NCBI RefSeq assembly: GCF_040105385.1
Contig: NZ_JBEDNQ010000001.1
Span: 434,001-498,000, forward strand
Length of the DNA: 64,000 nt
Source of the DNA: Pseudonocardia nematodicida
GTDB taxonomy: Bacteria > Actinomycetota > Actinomycetes > Mycobacteriales > Pseudonocardiaceae
Direction: 5' to 3'
Numbering within the stretch: the first letter of the stretch is position 1; every line of letters starts with the position of its first letter. The notes beneath the pieces were generated by a model. The model was not told where the DNA came from. It did no database searches and saw only the letters and a list, made by a program, of their open reading frames with translations. Made by a program: the position numbers and the translations under genes. Below, one piece after another: positions 8,394 through 17,196 of this stretch.

Positions 8394-9224
8394 ATGGGTC
8401 TCACCCGCGCCGACGGGCCGCTGTCGCCGTACGCACCGAAGACGGTCAACTACGCGATCGACGGTCCCGCGCACAAGCTGTTGCTGCAGCCGTTCCCGCG
8501 CCGGGTCCGGGCCGAGTTCGCCGGCCGGACGGTGCTCGACACCCGGCGGGGGATGCTGCTGCACGAGTCGAACCTGCTGCCCGTGCTCTACGTCCCCGAG
8601 GAGGATCTCGACGCCTCGGTGCTGGTCCCGACCGGGCACAGCACGCACTGCCCGTTCAAGGGCGACGCCGCCTACCGCTCGCTGCGGGTCGCGGACCGGA
8701 CCGCGGAGAACGCCGTCTGGCACTACCCCGAGCCGATCGGGACCGCGGACTGGCTGCGCGGGCTCGCGTCGGTCTACTGGGGCGCCGCCGACGCCTGGTA
8801 CGACGAGGACGAGCAGGTCTTCGCCCACCTCACCGACCCCTACACCCGGGTCGACGTCCGGCCGACGCACCGGCACGTCGTCGTCACCCACACCGCCCCG
8901 GACGGCACCGCGACGGTGCTCGCCGAGTCCCGCGAGCCGTGGGTGCTGTCCGAGACCGGGCTGCCGAACCGCTGGTACCTGCCGGCGGCCGACGTGGCCG
9001 TCGCGCTGTCGCCGTCGGACACCCGGACGCGCTGCCCCTACAAGGGCGAGGCGTCCTACTCGCACGCCGACCTGCCGGACGGGACCCGGCTGGCGGACGC
9101 GTTCTGGCACTACCCGGACCCGCTCCCGGAGTCGACCCGGGTCGCGGGCCTGCACTGCACGGCGGGCGGGACGGGCGACGACGGGTCCGCGATCACCGTC
9201 ACGGTGGACGGCGAACCGGCCTGA
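8394..9224 (+). CDS. DUF427 domain-containing protein (two domains)
   Basis: This 276-residue cytoplasmic protein is built from two DUF427 units, about residues 35-120 and 165-260. Both contain the family signature of a small beta fold: STHCPFKGDAAYRSL with HYPEP in the first, TRCPYKGEASYSHA with HYPDP in the second. The ATG has GGAGGGGG upstream. It follows asnB by 44 bases on the same strand and may be co-transcribed. The biochemical role of DUF427 is not established; the family is widespread in actinobacteria and often seen as stand-alone cytosolic proteins. Confidence 0.88.
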   Translation: MGLTRADGPLSPYAPKTVNYAIDGPAHKLLLQPFPRRVRAEFAGRTVLDTRRGMLLHESNLLPVLYVPEEDLDASVLVPTGHSTHCPFKGDAAYRSLRVADRTAENAVWHYPEPIGTADWLRGLASVYWGAADAWYDEDEQVFAHLTDPYTRVDVRPTHRHVVVTHTAPDGTATVLAESREPWVLSETGLPNRWYLPAADVAVALSPSDTRTRCPYKGEASYSHADLPDGTRLADAFWHYPDPLPESTRVAGLHCTAGGTGDDGSAITVTVDGEPA

Positions 9225-9271
9225 CCCGCGGCCGGGTGGTTCCGTCGCCCTGGTCCAGCTCCGGTCCGGTC

Positions 9272-9757
9272 CTAGTCCTCGTCCGGGACGAGGAGCGCCT
9301 CGAGCGCCGGCAGCGCGGCGACCAGCGCGGTGCGCTGCTCCCCGGTCAGCCGGTCGAGCCGCCGCGCCACGAGCGCGGTGCGCTCGTTGCGGACCTCGCG
9401 CAGCTTGTCCCGGCCCGCGGCGGAGACGCTGACGAGCACGCCGCGGGCGTCGCCCGGGTCGGGCGCGCGCTCCACCATGCCCTGGTCGTCCAGCGCGGAC
9501 AGCACGCGGGACATCGTCGGGGCGGTGACACCCTCCCGCCGGGCCAGGTCGGAGAGCCGCAGCGGACCGTGCTGCTCCACGGTCACCAGGGTCGAGAGTT
9601 GCAGCGGCGGCAGCGACTCGCTCCCGTCGATCCGGATGCGGCGGTTGAGCCGCCCGACCGCGAGCCGCAGCCGTGCCGCGACGTCGTCGTCCACCGTCTC
9701 GACCCGACCGGCCACGGCCTGCCCGTTCCCGGGAGAGCCGCCGGAGTTCCCGCTCAT
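9272..9757 (-). CDS. MarR family transcriptional regulator
   Basis: This 161-residue winged-helix protein has the recognition region LSDLARREGVTAPTMSRVL and a wing with the RAPDPGDARGVLVSVSAAG pattern, which is the classical MarR arrangement. The start at 9757 (MSGNSGG) is chosen because upstream frame lacks coding character. It is divergent from the M20 peptidase gene, with only 85 bases between start codons, so control of that gene is likely. The ligand is unknown. Its 3' end faces the DUF427 gene. Confidence 0.88.
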   Translation of the reverse strand: MSGNSGGSPGNGQAVAGRVETVDDDVAARLRLAVGRLNRRIRIDGSESLPPLQLSTLVTVEQHGPLRLSDLARREGVTAPTMSRVLSALDDQGMVERAPDPGDARGVLVSVSAAGRDKLREVRNERTALVARRLDRLTGEQRTALVAALPALEALLVPDED

Positions 9758-9842
9758 CTCCACATCCTGCCAAACGATCGGCGACCATCGGCACCGCCCG
9801 GGGTGCGTGTCACTCCGGACACCCGAGACGAAGGAGACATCC

Positions 9843-10940
9843 GTGACCGATCCCGTGCAGCTGGCCGGCCGCCTGGTCGCGTGCGACACCCGCGGCGGGG
9901 GTGAGCGGGCCGCCGCCGACCTGCTCGCCGACCTGCTCGACGACGCCGGTTTCGCGGTGACCCTGACCGAGCCGGAGCAGGGCCGCGCGAACCTGGTCGC
10001 CCGTCGCGGCCCCGGACGCGCACCCACGACGCTGACCGGCCACCTCGACACGGTGCCCGCCGACCCGGCCGGCTGGTCGTTCGACCCGCACGCCGGGGAC
10101 GTGGTCGACGGGCGGCTGCGCGGACGCGGGTCCACCGACATGAAGGCCGGGGTCGCCGCGCTGACGGTGGCCGCGCTGCGCAGCGACCCCGGCGTCGACC
10201 TGCAGCTGGTGTTCACCGCCGGCGAGGAGACCGGCTGCGAGGGTGCCCGGGTGCTGTCCGGGCTGGAGCCCTCACCGCTGCTGCTGGTCGCGGAGCCGAC
10301 CGCGAACCGGGTGCTGCACGGGCACAAGGGCGTGCTGTGGCTGAGGCTGGTGCAGGCCGGGACGAGCGCGCACGGCTCGCGACCGGACCTGGGCGACAAC
10401 GCCCTCGTCGCGCTCGGCCGGGTCGCCGCCGCGCTGCACGACCACCCCGGCTGGCCGGTGACCGCCACGCACGGACCCGCCACCTGCAACCCCGGGGTGC
10501 TGCGCGCCGGGACGCAGCCGAACCTGGTGCCCGACCGGGCCGAGCTCGAGCTGGACCTGCGCCTGGTGCCCGGGTTCGACGCGGCCGCGGCCCGCGCCGA
10601 GGTCGAACGCGTCGCCGGGGAGGTGCTGGCCGGGCACCGGTCGGTCCCCGAGATCGGGACGCTGATCGACCTCCCGGCCGTGCACACCGACCCTGCAGAC
10701 CCGCGGGCGTCGCGGGTCGCGGCGGCGCTCGGCCACACCGGGGACCCCGCGTTCGCGTCCTACTTCACCGACGCGTCGGTGCTCGCGCGGATGCTGGGTG
10801 ACTGCGCGGTCCTGGTCTACGGCCCCGGGGACCCGGAGCTCGCCCACGTCACCGACGAGACCTGCTCGGCGGCCCGCATCTCCGAGTGCGCCGACCGGGT
10901 CACCGAGGCGCTCAGAGCTTCCGCAGCCGCACCCGCGTGA
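9843..10940 (+). CDS. M20 family zinc deacylase/peptidase (DapE/ArgE-like)
   Basis: This 365-residue protein has the complete M20 metal and catalytic set: TGHLDTVPAD near residue 65 (metal His and catalytic Asp), GRGSTDMKAG near 98 (bridging Asp), AGEETGCEG near 127 (general-base Glu and metal Glu) and AEPT near 150, with the dimerization-domain signature TSAHGSRPDLGDNA. Such enzymes cleave N-acyl or peptide bonds; succinyl-diaminopimelate desuccinylase (lysine/peptidoglycan pathway) and acetylornithine deacetylase are the closest types. The GTG start has AAGGAG upstream. A dedicated MarR gene beside it argues for a catabolic deacylase as much as for DapE. Its 3' end overlaps coaA by 29 bases. 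Confidence 0.85.
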   Translation: MTDPVQLAGRLVACDTRGGGERAAADLLADLLDDAGFAVTLTEPEQGRANLVARRGPGRAPTTLTGHLDTVPADPAGWSFDPHAGDVVDGRLRGRGSTDMKAGVAALTVAALRSDPGVDLQLVFTAGEETGCEGARVLSGLEPSPLLLVAEPTANRVLHGHKGVLWLRLVQAGTSAHGSRPDLGDNALVALGRVAAALHDHPGWPVTATHGPATCNPGVLRAGTQPNLVPDRAELELDLRLVPGFDAAAARAEVERVAGEVLAGHRSVPEIGTLIDLPAVHTDPADPRASRVAAALGHTGDPAFASYFTDASVLARMLGDCAVLVYGPGDPELAHVTDETCSAARISECADRVTEALRASAAAPA

Positions 10941-11898
10941 CGTTGTGGTCGCTGCCCTTGGTCAGCACCAGGCTCGCCCGGGACCGGGTGGGCAGGATGT
11001 TCTGCTCCAGGTTCGGCGCGTTGATCGAGGCCCAGATCGTCTCCGCTCGGGCGACGGCGGCGTCGTGGTCGAGCTCGGCGTAGCGCCGGAAGTAGGACTT
11101 CGGGTCCCGGAACGCGGTCTCGCGCAGCCGCAGGAACCGCTCGACGTACCAGCGCCGGACGTCGGCGGTCGCGGCGTCGACGTAGACCGAGAAGTCGATG
11201 AAGTCGGACACGGTCAGCGCCCCGGCGACCGCGGGCTGCAGCACGTTCAGCCCCTCGACGATCAGGATGTCCGGGCTGCGGACCACCAGCTGCTCGTCGG
11301 GGACGATGTCGTAGACCAGGTGCGAGTAGACCGGCGCGGTCACCTCCGGCCGCCCGCCCTTGATCTCGGAGACGAAGCGCAGCAGCTTGCGCCGGTCGTA
11401 GGCCTCCGGGAAGCCCTTGCGCTCCATCAGCCCCCGCCGCGCCAGCTCGGCGTTCGGGTACAGGAACCCGTCGGTGGTGACGAGCTGGACGTTCGGGTGC
11501 TCCGGCGAGCGGGCCAGCAGCAGCCTCAGCAGCCGCGCGGTGGTCGACTTGCCGACCGACACCGACCCGGCGATCCCGATCACGAACGGGGTCCGGGCGC
11601 TGGCGGCGCCGAGGAAGCGCCGGTAGGCGCGGTAGAGCCGGCCACCCTCCTCGACGTGCAGGTTCAGCAGACGGGACAGCGGCAGGTACACCTCGCGAAC
11701 CTCGTCGAGGTCCACGAAGTCGCCGAAGGACCGCAGCTGGTCGAGCTCCTGCGCGGTCAGCGGCACCCGGGTCGAGGACGCCAGCTGGGACCACGACCGC
11801 CGGTCGAAGTCGACGAACGGCGACGCGCTGCCCCGGGCCAGCGCCGACGGCCCCCGGCTGCCGTACGGCGGCACCCCGGGCAGCGGTGCCGCGCTCAC
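10912..11898 (-). CDS. coaA: Type I pantothenate kinase
   Basis: This 328-residue kinase phosphorylates pantothenate with ATP, the first step of coenzyme A synthesis. It has the P-loop GIAGSVSVGKSTTA at about residues 100-113, TTDGFLYPNAEL, the substrate-binding KGFPEAYD segment and IVEGLNVLQ, all typical of bacterial CoaA, and normal family length. The GTG at 11898 overlaps the TGA of the SDR gene (GTGA), so the two are translationally coupled. The 3' end runs 29 bases into the convergent M20 gene. Essential in most actinobacteria unless a type III enzyme is also present. Confidence 0.95.
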   Translation of the reverse strand: MSAAPLPGVPPYGSRGPSALARGSASPFVDFDRRSWSQLASSTRVPLTAQELDQLRSFGDFVDLDEVREVYLPLSRLLNLHVEEGGRLYRAYRRFLGAASARTPFVIGIAGSVSVGKSTTARLLRLLLARSPEHPNVQLVTTDGFLYPNAELARRGLMERKGFPEAYDRRKLLRFVSEIKGGRPEVTAPVYSHLVYDIVPDEQLVVRSPDILIVEGLNVLQPAVAGALTVSDFIDFSVYVDAATADVRRWYVERFLRLRETAFRDPKSYFRRYAELDHDAAVARAETIWASINAPNLEQNILPTRSRASLVLTKGSDHNVTRVRLRKL

Positions 11899-12680
11899 TG
11901 CTCCACCGAGGTCACGGCGTACTCCACGACCTGCGCCGGCGAGCCCATGACGTGCAGCACCGCGTCGGCGACGACGGCCGGGTCCAGCCCGACCGTCTCC
12001 AGCCGCTCGGTGTAGCGCTCCCGCAGCTCGCCGTCGGGCCAGCCGTCGACGATCCCGGTCCGCACGAAACCGGGTGCGACCGTCGTGACCCGCACCCCGT
12101 CGGGCGCCAGCTCCATCCGCAGCCCGTCGGAGACCGCGTGCACCGCGTGCTTGCTGGCCGCGTACACCGCCCCGGCCGCGCCGGGCACCCGTCGGCCCGA
12201 CATCGAGGACACGTTCACCACGGCCGGGTCCCGGTCCGAGGCACGCAGGTGCGGTGCCGCGGCGCGGGTCACCACCAGCAGCGCGACGACGTTGAGCGCG
12301 AACATGTCCCGCCACTGGGCGGGGGTGGTCGGCTCCTCCCCCACGACCGGGCCGCCGTGGAACACCCCGGCCGCGTTCACCAGGGCGTCGAGCCCGCCGA
12401 GCGCCGCGGCGGCCCGCTCGACGGCCGCGCCGGCGGCGTCGTCGTCGGTGATGTCGGCGGGTACGGCCACCGCACCCGGCAGCTCGGCGGCCAGCTCGGC
12501 GAGCCGGTCGGCGCGGCGGGCCAGCAGCGCCACCCGGGCGCCGCGGGCGGCCAGGGCACGCGCCGTCGACTCGCCGATGCCGGCCGATGCGCCCGTCACG
12601 AGGACCCGGCGGCCGGCCAGCGGCTCGGCGTCCGGTTCGCGGCCCGGGGTCGCGGACGGGGGCGTCGTCGCCGTGGTCAT
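11895..12680 (-). CDS. SDR family NAD(P)-dependent oxidoreductase
   Basis: This 261-residue classical short-chain dehydrogenase has the cofactor motif TGASAGIG near residue 29, the DITDDDA loop, VNAAG, the catalytic Ser of NVSSMSG and the YAASK Tyr/Lys pair, and ends at a normal length. An N-terminal ~18 residues are low-complexity. Arg residues after the second strand (LLARRADRL) favour NADP. The start at 12680 is the ATG of MTTATTPP. It sits immediately upstream of coaA with coupled translation; the physiological substrate is unknown. Confidence 0.9.
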   Translation of the reverse strand: MTTATTPPSATPGREPDAEPLAGRRVLVTGASAGIGESTARALAARGARVALLARRADRLAELAAELPGAVAVPADITDDDAAGAAVERAAAALGGLDALVNAAGVFHGGPVVGEEPTTPAQWRDMFALNVVALLVVTRAAAPHLRASDRDPAVVNVSSMSGRRVPGAAGAVYAASKHAVHAVSDGLRMELAPDGVRVTTVAPGFVRTGIVDGWPDGELRERYTERLETVGLDPAVVADAVLHVMGSPAQVVEYAVTSVEQ

Positions 12681-12834
12681 GGCTCGCAACCTAGTCCCCG
12701 ACCGGGCCGCACACCCCGTGAGATCTCTCGCAGCGGCCGTTCCCGGCGGGCGGGATCCCGGCCGCGGCGTATCGTCGTGCAGCGTTGCGAGCTGCACCTG
12801 ACCTGCCCGTACCGCCGCCGGGAGTGACCACCGC

Positions 12835-14154
12835 GTGACCGTCCTGCTGTCCGTGCTCGGCCTGCTCGCGGTCGTCGCGCTGACCCTGGGCACGGCCGTG
12901 TCGGTGGCGTCCGAGTTCTCGCTGACCGCGCTGGAGCGCAGCCGGATCGACGCCGCGGTGGCGCACCGCGACGACCGCCGCACCCGCGCGGTGCAGCGGG
13001 CGCACGGCACGCTGTCGTTCCAGCTCTCGGGCTGCCAGCTCGGCATCACCGTCACCACGCTGGCCACCGGCTACATCGCCGAGCCGGCGATCGCCGCGCT
13101 GATCCGTCCCGTCCTCGAGACGGTCGGCCTGCCCGGCGGCTGGGCGTCCGGGACGGCGACGGTGCTCTCGCTGGTCGTCGCGACCGCGCTGTCGATGGTG
13201 TTCGGCGAGCTCGTGCCCAAGAACCTCGCGATCACGCACCCGCTCGGGACCGCGCGGGCGGTGGTGTGGCTGCAGGCGGGGTTCGCGTCGGTCTTCCGGT
13301 TCCTGATCCACGCGCTGAACGGTTCGGCGAACGCGATCGTGCGCCGGCTCGGCGTCGAACCGGCCGAGGAGCTGCGTTCGGCCCGGTCGCCGCACGAGCT
13401 GAGCTCACTGGTCCGGGCGAGCGCCGAGAGCGGCAGCCTCGACGCCGGCACCGCGGCCCTGCTGGAGCGGTCGCTGCGGTTCACCGACCGGGTCGCCGAG
13501 GACCTGATGACCCCGCGGGTGCGGGTCGCGACGATCGACGCCGCCGACTCGGTGGCCGACCTCGTCGCGCTCGCGCGGTCCACCGGGCTGTCCCGGTTCC
13601 CGGTCGTCGACGGGGACCCGGACGTGCCGCTGGGCATCGCGCACGTCAAGCAGGCGTTCTCGGTCCCGGCGGCGGAGCGTCGCCGTACCCGGGTGCGGGA
13701 GCTGGCCCGGCCGGTGGAGACCGTGCCGTCCTCACTGGACGGTGACGCCCTCATGGTCCGGCTGCGGGCGGCCGGGCTGCAGACCGCCGTCGTCGTCGAC
13801 GAGTACGGCGGCACCGCCGGCCTGGTGACGATGGAGGACCTGATCGAGGAGATCGTCGGAGACGTCCGCGACGAGCACGACCGCGGCGAGCCCGACCCGG
13901 TCCGCCCGCTCGGCCAGGGAGTGTGGGCGCTGTCCGGGCTGATGCGCACCGACGAGGTCGCCGAGGCGACCGGCTTCCGGATGCCCCGCGGGGAGTACGA
14001 GACGCTCGCCGGCCTGGTGGTCGCGGAGCTGGGCCGGATCCCGGACGTCGGTGACGACCTGGCCGTCGACGGCTGGGCGCTGACCGTGCTGCGCCGGGAC
14101 CGGAACCGGGTCGCCGAGGTGCGCCTGGCCCGGGCGCGGGAGGTGTCCACGTGA
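12835..14154 (+). CDS. CNNM/CorC-type membrane protein with CBS pair and CorC_HlyC domain
   Basis: This 439-residue protein has an N-terminal DUF21/CNNM transmembrane domain (about residues 1-190, including the GELVPKNLAI signature), a CBS-domain pair (about 205-335) and a C-terminal CorC_HlyC domain (about 350-430, GVWALSGLMRTDEV). Such proteins are linked to magnesium or cobalt export and ion homeostasis, although often annotated as hemolysins. The GTG at 12835 has GGAG upstream. It overlaps the second CNNM gene by four bases (GTGA), suggesting a two-gene operon and possibly a heteromeric membrane complex. Confidence 0.9.
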   Translation: MTVLLSVLGLLAVVALTLGTAVSVASEFSLTALERSRIDAAVAHRDDRRTRAVQRAHGTLSFQLSGCQLGITVTTLATGYIAEPAIAALIRPVLETVGLPGGWASGTATVLSLVVATALSMVFGELVPKNLAITHPLGTARAVVWLQAGFASVFRFLIHALNGSANAIVRRLGVEPAEELRSARSPHELSSLVRASAESGSLDAGTAALLERSLRFTDRVAEDLMTPRVRVATIDAADSVADLVALARSTGLSRFPVVDGDPDVPLGIAHVKQAFSVPAAERRRTRVRELARPVETVPSSLDGDALMVRLRAAGLQTAVVVDEYGGTAGLVTMEDLIEEIVGDVRDEHDRGEPDPVRPLGQGVWALSGLMRTDEVAEATGFRMPRGEYETLAGLVVAELGRIPDVGDDLAVDGWALTVLRRDRNRVAEVRLARAREVST

Positions 14155-15203
14155 CCGGGGACCTGCTCGCGCTGCTCGCCGCCGTGGCGCTGCTCGGCGC
14201 GAACGCGTTCTTCGTCGGGGCCGAGTTCGCGCTGATCTCGGCGCGCAAGGACCGGCTGGAGGCGATGGCCGACGCCGGGTCGGCCGGCGCCCGGACGGTG
14301 CTGGGCGCCTCGCACGACCTGTCCCGGATGCTCGCGGCCTCCCAGCTGGGCATCACGATCGCCTCGCTGCTGCTGGGCCGGCTCGGCGAGCCCGCCGTCG
14401 CGCACCTGATCGACGGCCCGCTCACCGCGGTCGGGATCCCCGAGGCGCTGGCCTACCCGATCGCGTTCGCCGTCTCGCTGGCGCTGGTGGTCGTCGCGCA
14501 CATGCTGCTCGGCGAGATGGTGCCGAAGAACATCGCGATCGCCGGGCCGGAACGCGCCGCGATCCTGCTGGTCCCGCCGTTCCTGGTGTGGACGGCGGTG
14601 GCCCGACCGTTCATCGACCTGTTCAACCTGATGGCCAACGCGACACTGCGGCTGGCCGGTGTGACCCCGCGCGACGAGCTGGAGACCGCCTTCACCTCCG
14701 GCGAGCTGTCCGAGATGATCGACGACTCGCGCCGCGAGGGCCTGCTCGACGACGACGAGTCCTCCCGGATCGCGCGCACCCTGACCTCGGCCGAGTCCAC
14801 GGTCGCCGACGTGATGGTGGCCCTCGACGACCTGGTGTGCCTGAACCCGGCGCCGACGGTGGGGGCGTTGACCGCCGCCGTCGAGAGCACCGGCTACTCC
14901 CGTTTCCCGGTCCGTGGCGACGGCGGCCGGCTGACCGGCTACCTGCACCTCAAGGACGTGCTCGACCTCGCCGACGCCGGGTCGGCCCCGATCCCGCCGC
15001 AGCGGATCCGCGGCCTGCCGGCCGTGCCGGTCGCAGCCCGGCTCGACGAGGCGATGTCGGCGTTGCGTGAGGCGCGGGCGCACCTGGGGCGGGCGGTGGA
15101 CCGTACGGGGACGACGGTCGGGGTGGTGACCCTGGAGGACCTGACCGAGGCGTTCGTCGGGACCGTGCGGGACATCACCCACGCACCGGACGCTCCGGAC
15201 TGA
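14151..15203 (+). CDS. CNNM/CBS membrane protein without CorC_HlyC domain
   Basis: This 350-residue paralogue of the preceding gene has a DUF21/CNNM membrane domain (about residues 1-185, GEMVPKNIAI) and a CBS pair (about 200-335), but it stops there and lacks the C-terminal CorC_HlyC domain. The GTG start overlaps the upstream stop (GTGA). A long/short pair of CNNM genes is a common actinobacterial arrangement, and the two proteins probably act together in divalent-cation handling. The downstream 170 bases hold only short repeats. Confidence 0.9.
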   Translation: MTGDLLALLAAVALLGANAFFVGAEFALISARKDRLEAMADAGSAGARTVLGASHDLSRMLAASQLGITIASLLLGRLGEPAVAHLIDGPLTAVGIPEALAYPIAFAVSLALVVVAHMLLGEMVPKNIAIAGPERAAILLVPPFLVWTAVARPFIDLFNLMANATLRLAGVTPRDELETAFTSGELSEMIDDSRREGLLDDDESSRIARTLTSAESTVADVMVALDDLVCLNPAPTVGALTAAVESTGYSRFPVRGDGGRLTGYLHLKDVLDLADAGSAPIPPQRIRGLPAVPVAARLDEAMSALREARAHLGRAVDRTGTTVGVVTLEDLTEAFVGTVRDITHAPDAPD

Positions 15204-15214
15204 CCCGCCATCGT

Positions 15215-15300
15215 CACCTCGCAGACCTCCTCCCGAGGTCACAGCCGGCACGGCACCTGCGAGGTCCCGTCCTCCCCTGCGAGGACCTCTCTGCGAGGTC
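15215..15300. repeat. Short CTGCGAGG repeats downstream of the CNNM genes
   Basis: CCTGCGAGG recurs at 15256-15264, 15276-15284 and (as TCTGCGAGG) at 15290-15298, with an inverted copy, CACCTCGCAG, at 15215-15224. The copies could form alternative hairpins and act as a terminator for the CNNM operon. A related motif occurs on the far side of the next gene. Confidence 0.6.
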
Positions 15301-15373
15301 ACGGATCGACGTCACGCCGGCTCCGGCGCGAGGGCCTGGCCGGCTCCGCGCGGCGGCGACGTACGGTCGGGGC

Positions 15374-16249
15374 GTGACCGTCGCGACCCTCGTCGTCCTG
15401 GACCCCGGTGCTCGCCGGGCGCGGGCGGCGACGCACCTGGAGCGGGTGCGGGCGTGGACCGGGCCGCACCGCGAGCGTCGCCGGCATGGTGAGCCGCATC
15501 CCGTGTGGGACTTCCTGTTCACCTACTACTCGCACCGCCCGGCGCAGCTGGAGCGCTGGGACCCGGGCCCCGGGGTGCTGATGCCCGGGGCCGAGGAGTT
15601 CCTCGACCGCCCCGGGTACCGGCAGGGCGACGGCGGCGTGCGTCTCGAGCCGGCCGCGCTGCCCGAGCGGTTCCGGACGACTGCGGGGTTCGTGCACCGC
15701 CTGCTCACCGCCACCCGGGGCCGGGCCCCGCGGCTGGGCTGTTTCGGCCTGCACGAGTGGGCGATGGTCTACCGGACCGAGCAGCCCCGGCACGCCGCGG
15801 TGCCGTTGCGGCTGGGGACGACCGGCACCGACGCCGTCGTGGAGTCGATGCGGATCACCTGCACCCACCACGACGCCTACCGGTTCTTCACCGACGCCGC
15901 CGCGCCCCGCAACACGGTCTCCCCCACCCGGGAGACGCAGCTCGACCTGGAGCAGCCGGGCTGCCTGCACGCGACGATGGACCTCTACAAGTGGGCCTAC
16001 AAGCTGGCCCCGGCCGTGCCGTCGGAGCTGGTGGCGGACTGCTTCGCCCTCGCCGCCGACGTCCGCGAGCTGGACATGCGGGCGAGCCCCTACGACCTGT
16101 CCGGGCACGGGTTCGCGCCGGTGCGGATCGAGACCCCGGATGGCCGCGCCGAGTACGTCCGCGCCCAAGCGGCCTTCGCCGCGCGCGCCACCCCGCTCCG
16201 GGACCGCCTGATCGACCTCGCCGCCCAGCTGCGCGACGCCGGCCGCTGA
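15374..16249 (+). CDS. Conserved actinobacterial protein, sometimes annotated as 3-methyladenine DNA glycosylase
   Basis: This is a 291-residue soluble protein. The HPVWDFLFTYYSHRPAQLERW segment near residue 40 is characteristic of an actinobacterial family that public annotation often calls 3-methyladenine DNA glycosylase. I see no helix-hairpin-helix or other recognised glycosylase motif, so that name should be treated as provisional. Other conserved-looking stretches are FGLHEWAMVYR, RITCTHHDAYRFF and HATMDLYKWAYKL, rich in His and aromatic residues and suggesting an enzyme active site. It is flanked on both sides by families of short GCGAGGT/CGCACC repeats and is transcribed alone. Confidence 0.75.
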   Translation: MTVATLVVLDPGARRARAATHLERVRAWTGPHRERRRHGEPHPVWDFLFTYYSHRPAQLERWDPGPGVLMPGAEEFLDRPGYRQGDGGVRLEPAALPERFRTTAGFVHRLLTATRGRAPRLGCFGLHEWAMVYRTEQPRHAAVPLRLGTTGTDAVVESMRITCTHHDAYRFFTDAAAPRNTVSPTRETQLDLEQPGCLHATMDLYKWAYKLAPAVPSELVADCFALAADVRELDMRASPYDLSGHGFAPVRIETPDGRAEYVRAQAAFAARATPLRDRLIDLAAQLRDAGR

Positions 16250-16383
16250 CCCGCACCCCCCGCGTCGGCCCGCACCCCGGCGACCTCGCACCCCGGCACC
16301 GTTCCCGCACCCCTCCAGTGTTCCCGCACCGACTCGAGTCCGTGCGCGGTCGCCACGCAGGGTGCGAGGTACGAGGTGCGAGG
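16250..16383. repeat. Five CGCACC direct copies plus two inverted copies; possible terminator
   Basis: CGCACC occurs about every 17-20 bases (near 16252, 16271, 16287, 16305 and 16325), and the inverse GGTGCGAGG occurs at 16361-16369 and 16375-16383. ACCTCGCACCC at 16283-16293 can pair perfectly over 11 bases with GGGTGCGAGGT at 16360-16370. The block lies between the 3' ends of two convergent genes, so a bidirectional terminator or repetitive extragenic element is likely. Confidence 0.6.
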
Positions 16384-16460
16384 CCGTGCCGGGGCGACGG
16401 CCACGGGTCGCCGCGCCCTCTCGGAGCGCGGCGTGTCCGGCGCCGCACTGTCCGGGCCCC

Positions 16461-16658
16461 TCAGCTCCCGACGAGCTCGTCCAGCACGCCGTTGCGGGCG
16501 GAGGCGACCAGGTCGGCGAACTGGTCGGTGCTCATCTGCACCCGCTGCCCGAAGTCGTCGGTGATCACGATGCGCTTCTCCGGCGCGGCGCTGTCGTCGA
16601 CGTAGAGCTCGGGGCAGCCGCAGTTGCAGCTGCCGCAGAAGGTGGCGATGTGACGCAC
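16461..16658 (-). CDS. Small Cys-rich protein, distantly DUF397-like
   Basis: This is a 65-residue protein. The GTG at 16658 has CAGGAG upstream at good spacing; a longer frame upstream looks non-coding. The N-terminus carries four cysteines in FCGSCNCGCPELYV, followed by RIVITDDFGQRVQMSTDQFADLV and a charged tail. The order of a Cys near the start, a beta pair, then a hydrophobic-x-[ST]-x-x-x-[FW]-x-x-[FL] helix recalls the actinobacterial DUF397 fold, but this is my inference from pattern. Possible metal binding or redox role; no XRE partner is adjacent as is usual for DUF397. Function unknown. Confidence 0.65.
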   Translation of the reverse strand: MRHIATFCGSCNCGCPELYVDDSAAPEKRIVITDDFGQRVQMSTDQFADLVASARNGVLDELVGS

Positions 16659-17196
16659 GCGGAGACTCCTGAGTTCGGGCGAGGTGCGGGCGGACGCCGG
16701 CACTGCCGAGACAGTCGCCCCGCCGGCCCGGCGGGTTCCCGCGATCACCCGATCGACACCGTCCAGGGCCCACACACCGCCCGGCCCGCGGCGGCGGTGC
16801 AGATGTACGCGCGTCGATCGTGAGTCCGCGCGTGTCAGGACGCGCGTTCCCCTGACCGCCGCGCGCCTGCCGGATCAGCGCGCGGTCGCGTGATCACCGG
16901 GTCAGGAGGGCCGTGGCCCCGGTCCGAGTCACCTGATCGAGCGAGCGATGGTACGCACCGTAGTCGGACATACGCGGCGGAGTAAGGCATACGCACCCGT
17001 CGGGGTGATCGACGCACACGGGTCCACCTGCGTGAGCGGATCGGTGCCCGTCCGGCCGACGACGCGTCCCGGCGACCACCGGAGACGGCGCGGCACGAGT
17101 CGCCGGCAGCCGGGCGGGCGGAGCCCACGCCGGCGACCGGCGGAATCAGGCGCCGCCGGCGGTCGGGCGGAATGGGGCTCCGGCGGCCGGCCGGGA
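16659..17196. other. 538-bp intergenic region with nested hairpins
   Basis: No gene is supported here. CCTGACC at 16851-16857 and GGTCAGG at 16900-16906 bracket an inner perfect stem, CCGCGCGC (16859-16866) with GCGCGCGG (16878-16885). This may terminate the upstream ABC-ATPase transcript or fold in the leader of the small Cys-rich gene. The stretch 16930-17010 is relatively A/T-richer and may hold the promoter of the Cys-rich gene. Confidence 0.5.

Noticed and set aside
15374..16249. Firm assignment as 3-methyladenine DNA glycosylase
   Set aside because: The family name circulates in annotations, but no glycosylase motif is visible; it is listed as a conserved protein of unknown role.
16894..17079. 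A 61-codon frame ending in MSDYGAYHRSLDQVTRTG
   Set aside because: No ribosome-binding site, weak third-position bias and no family; kept as intergenic.
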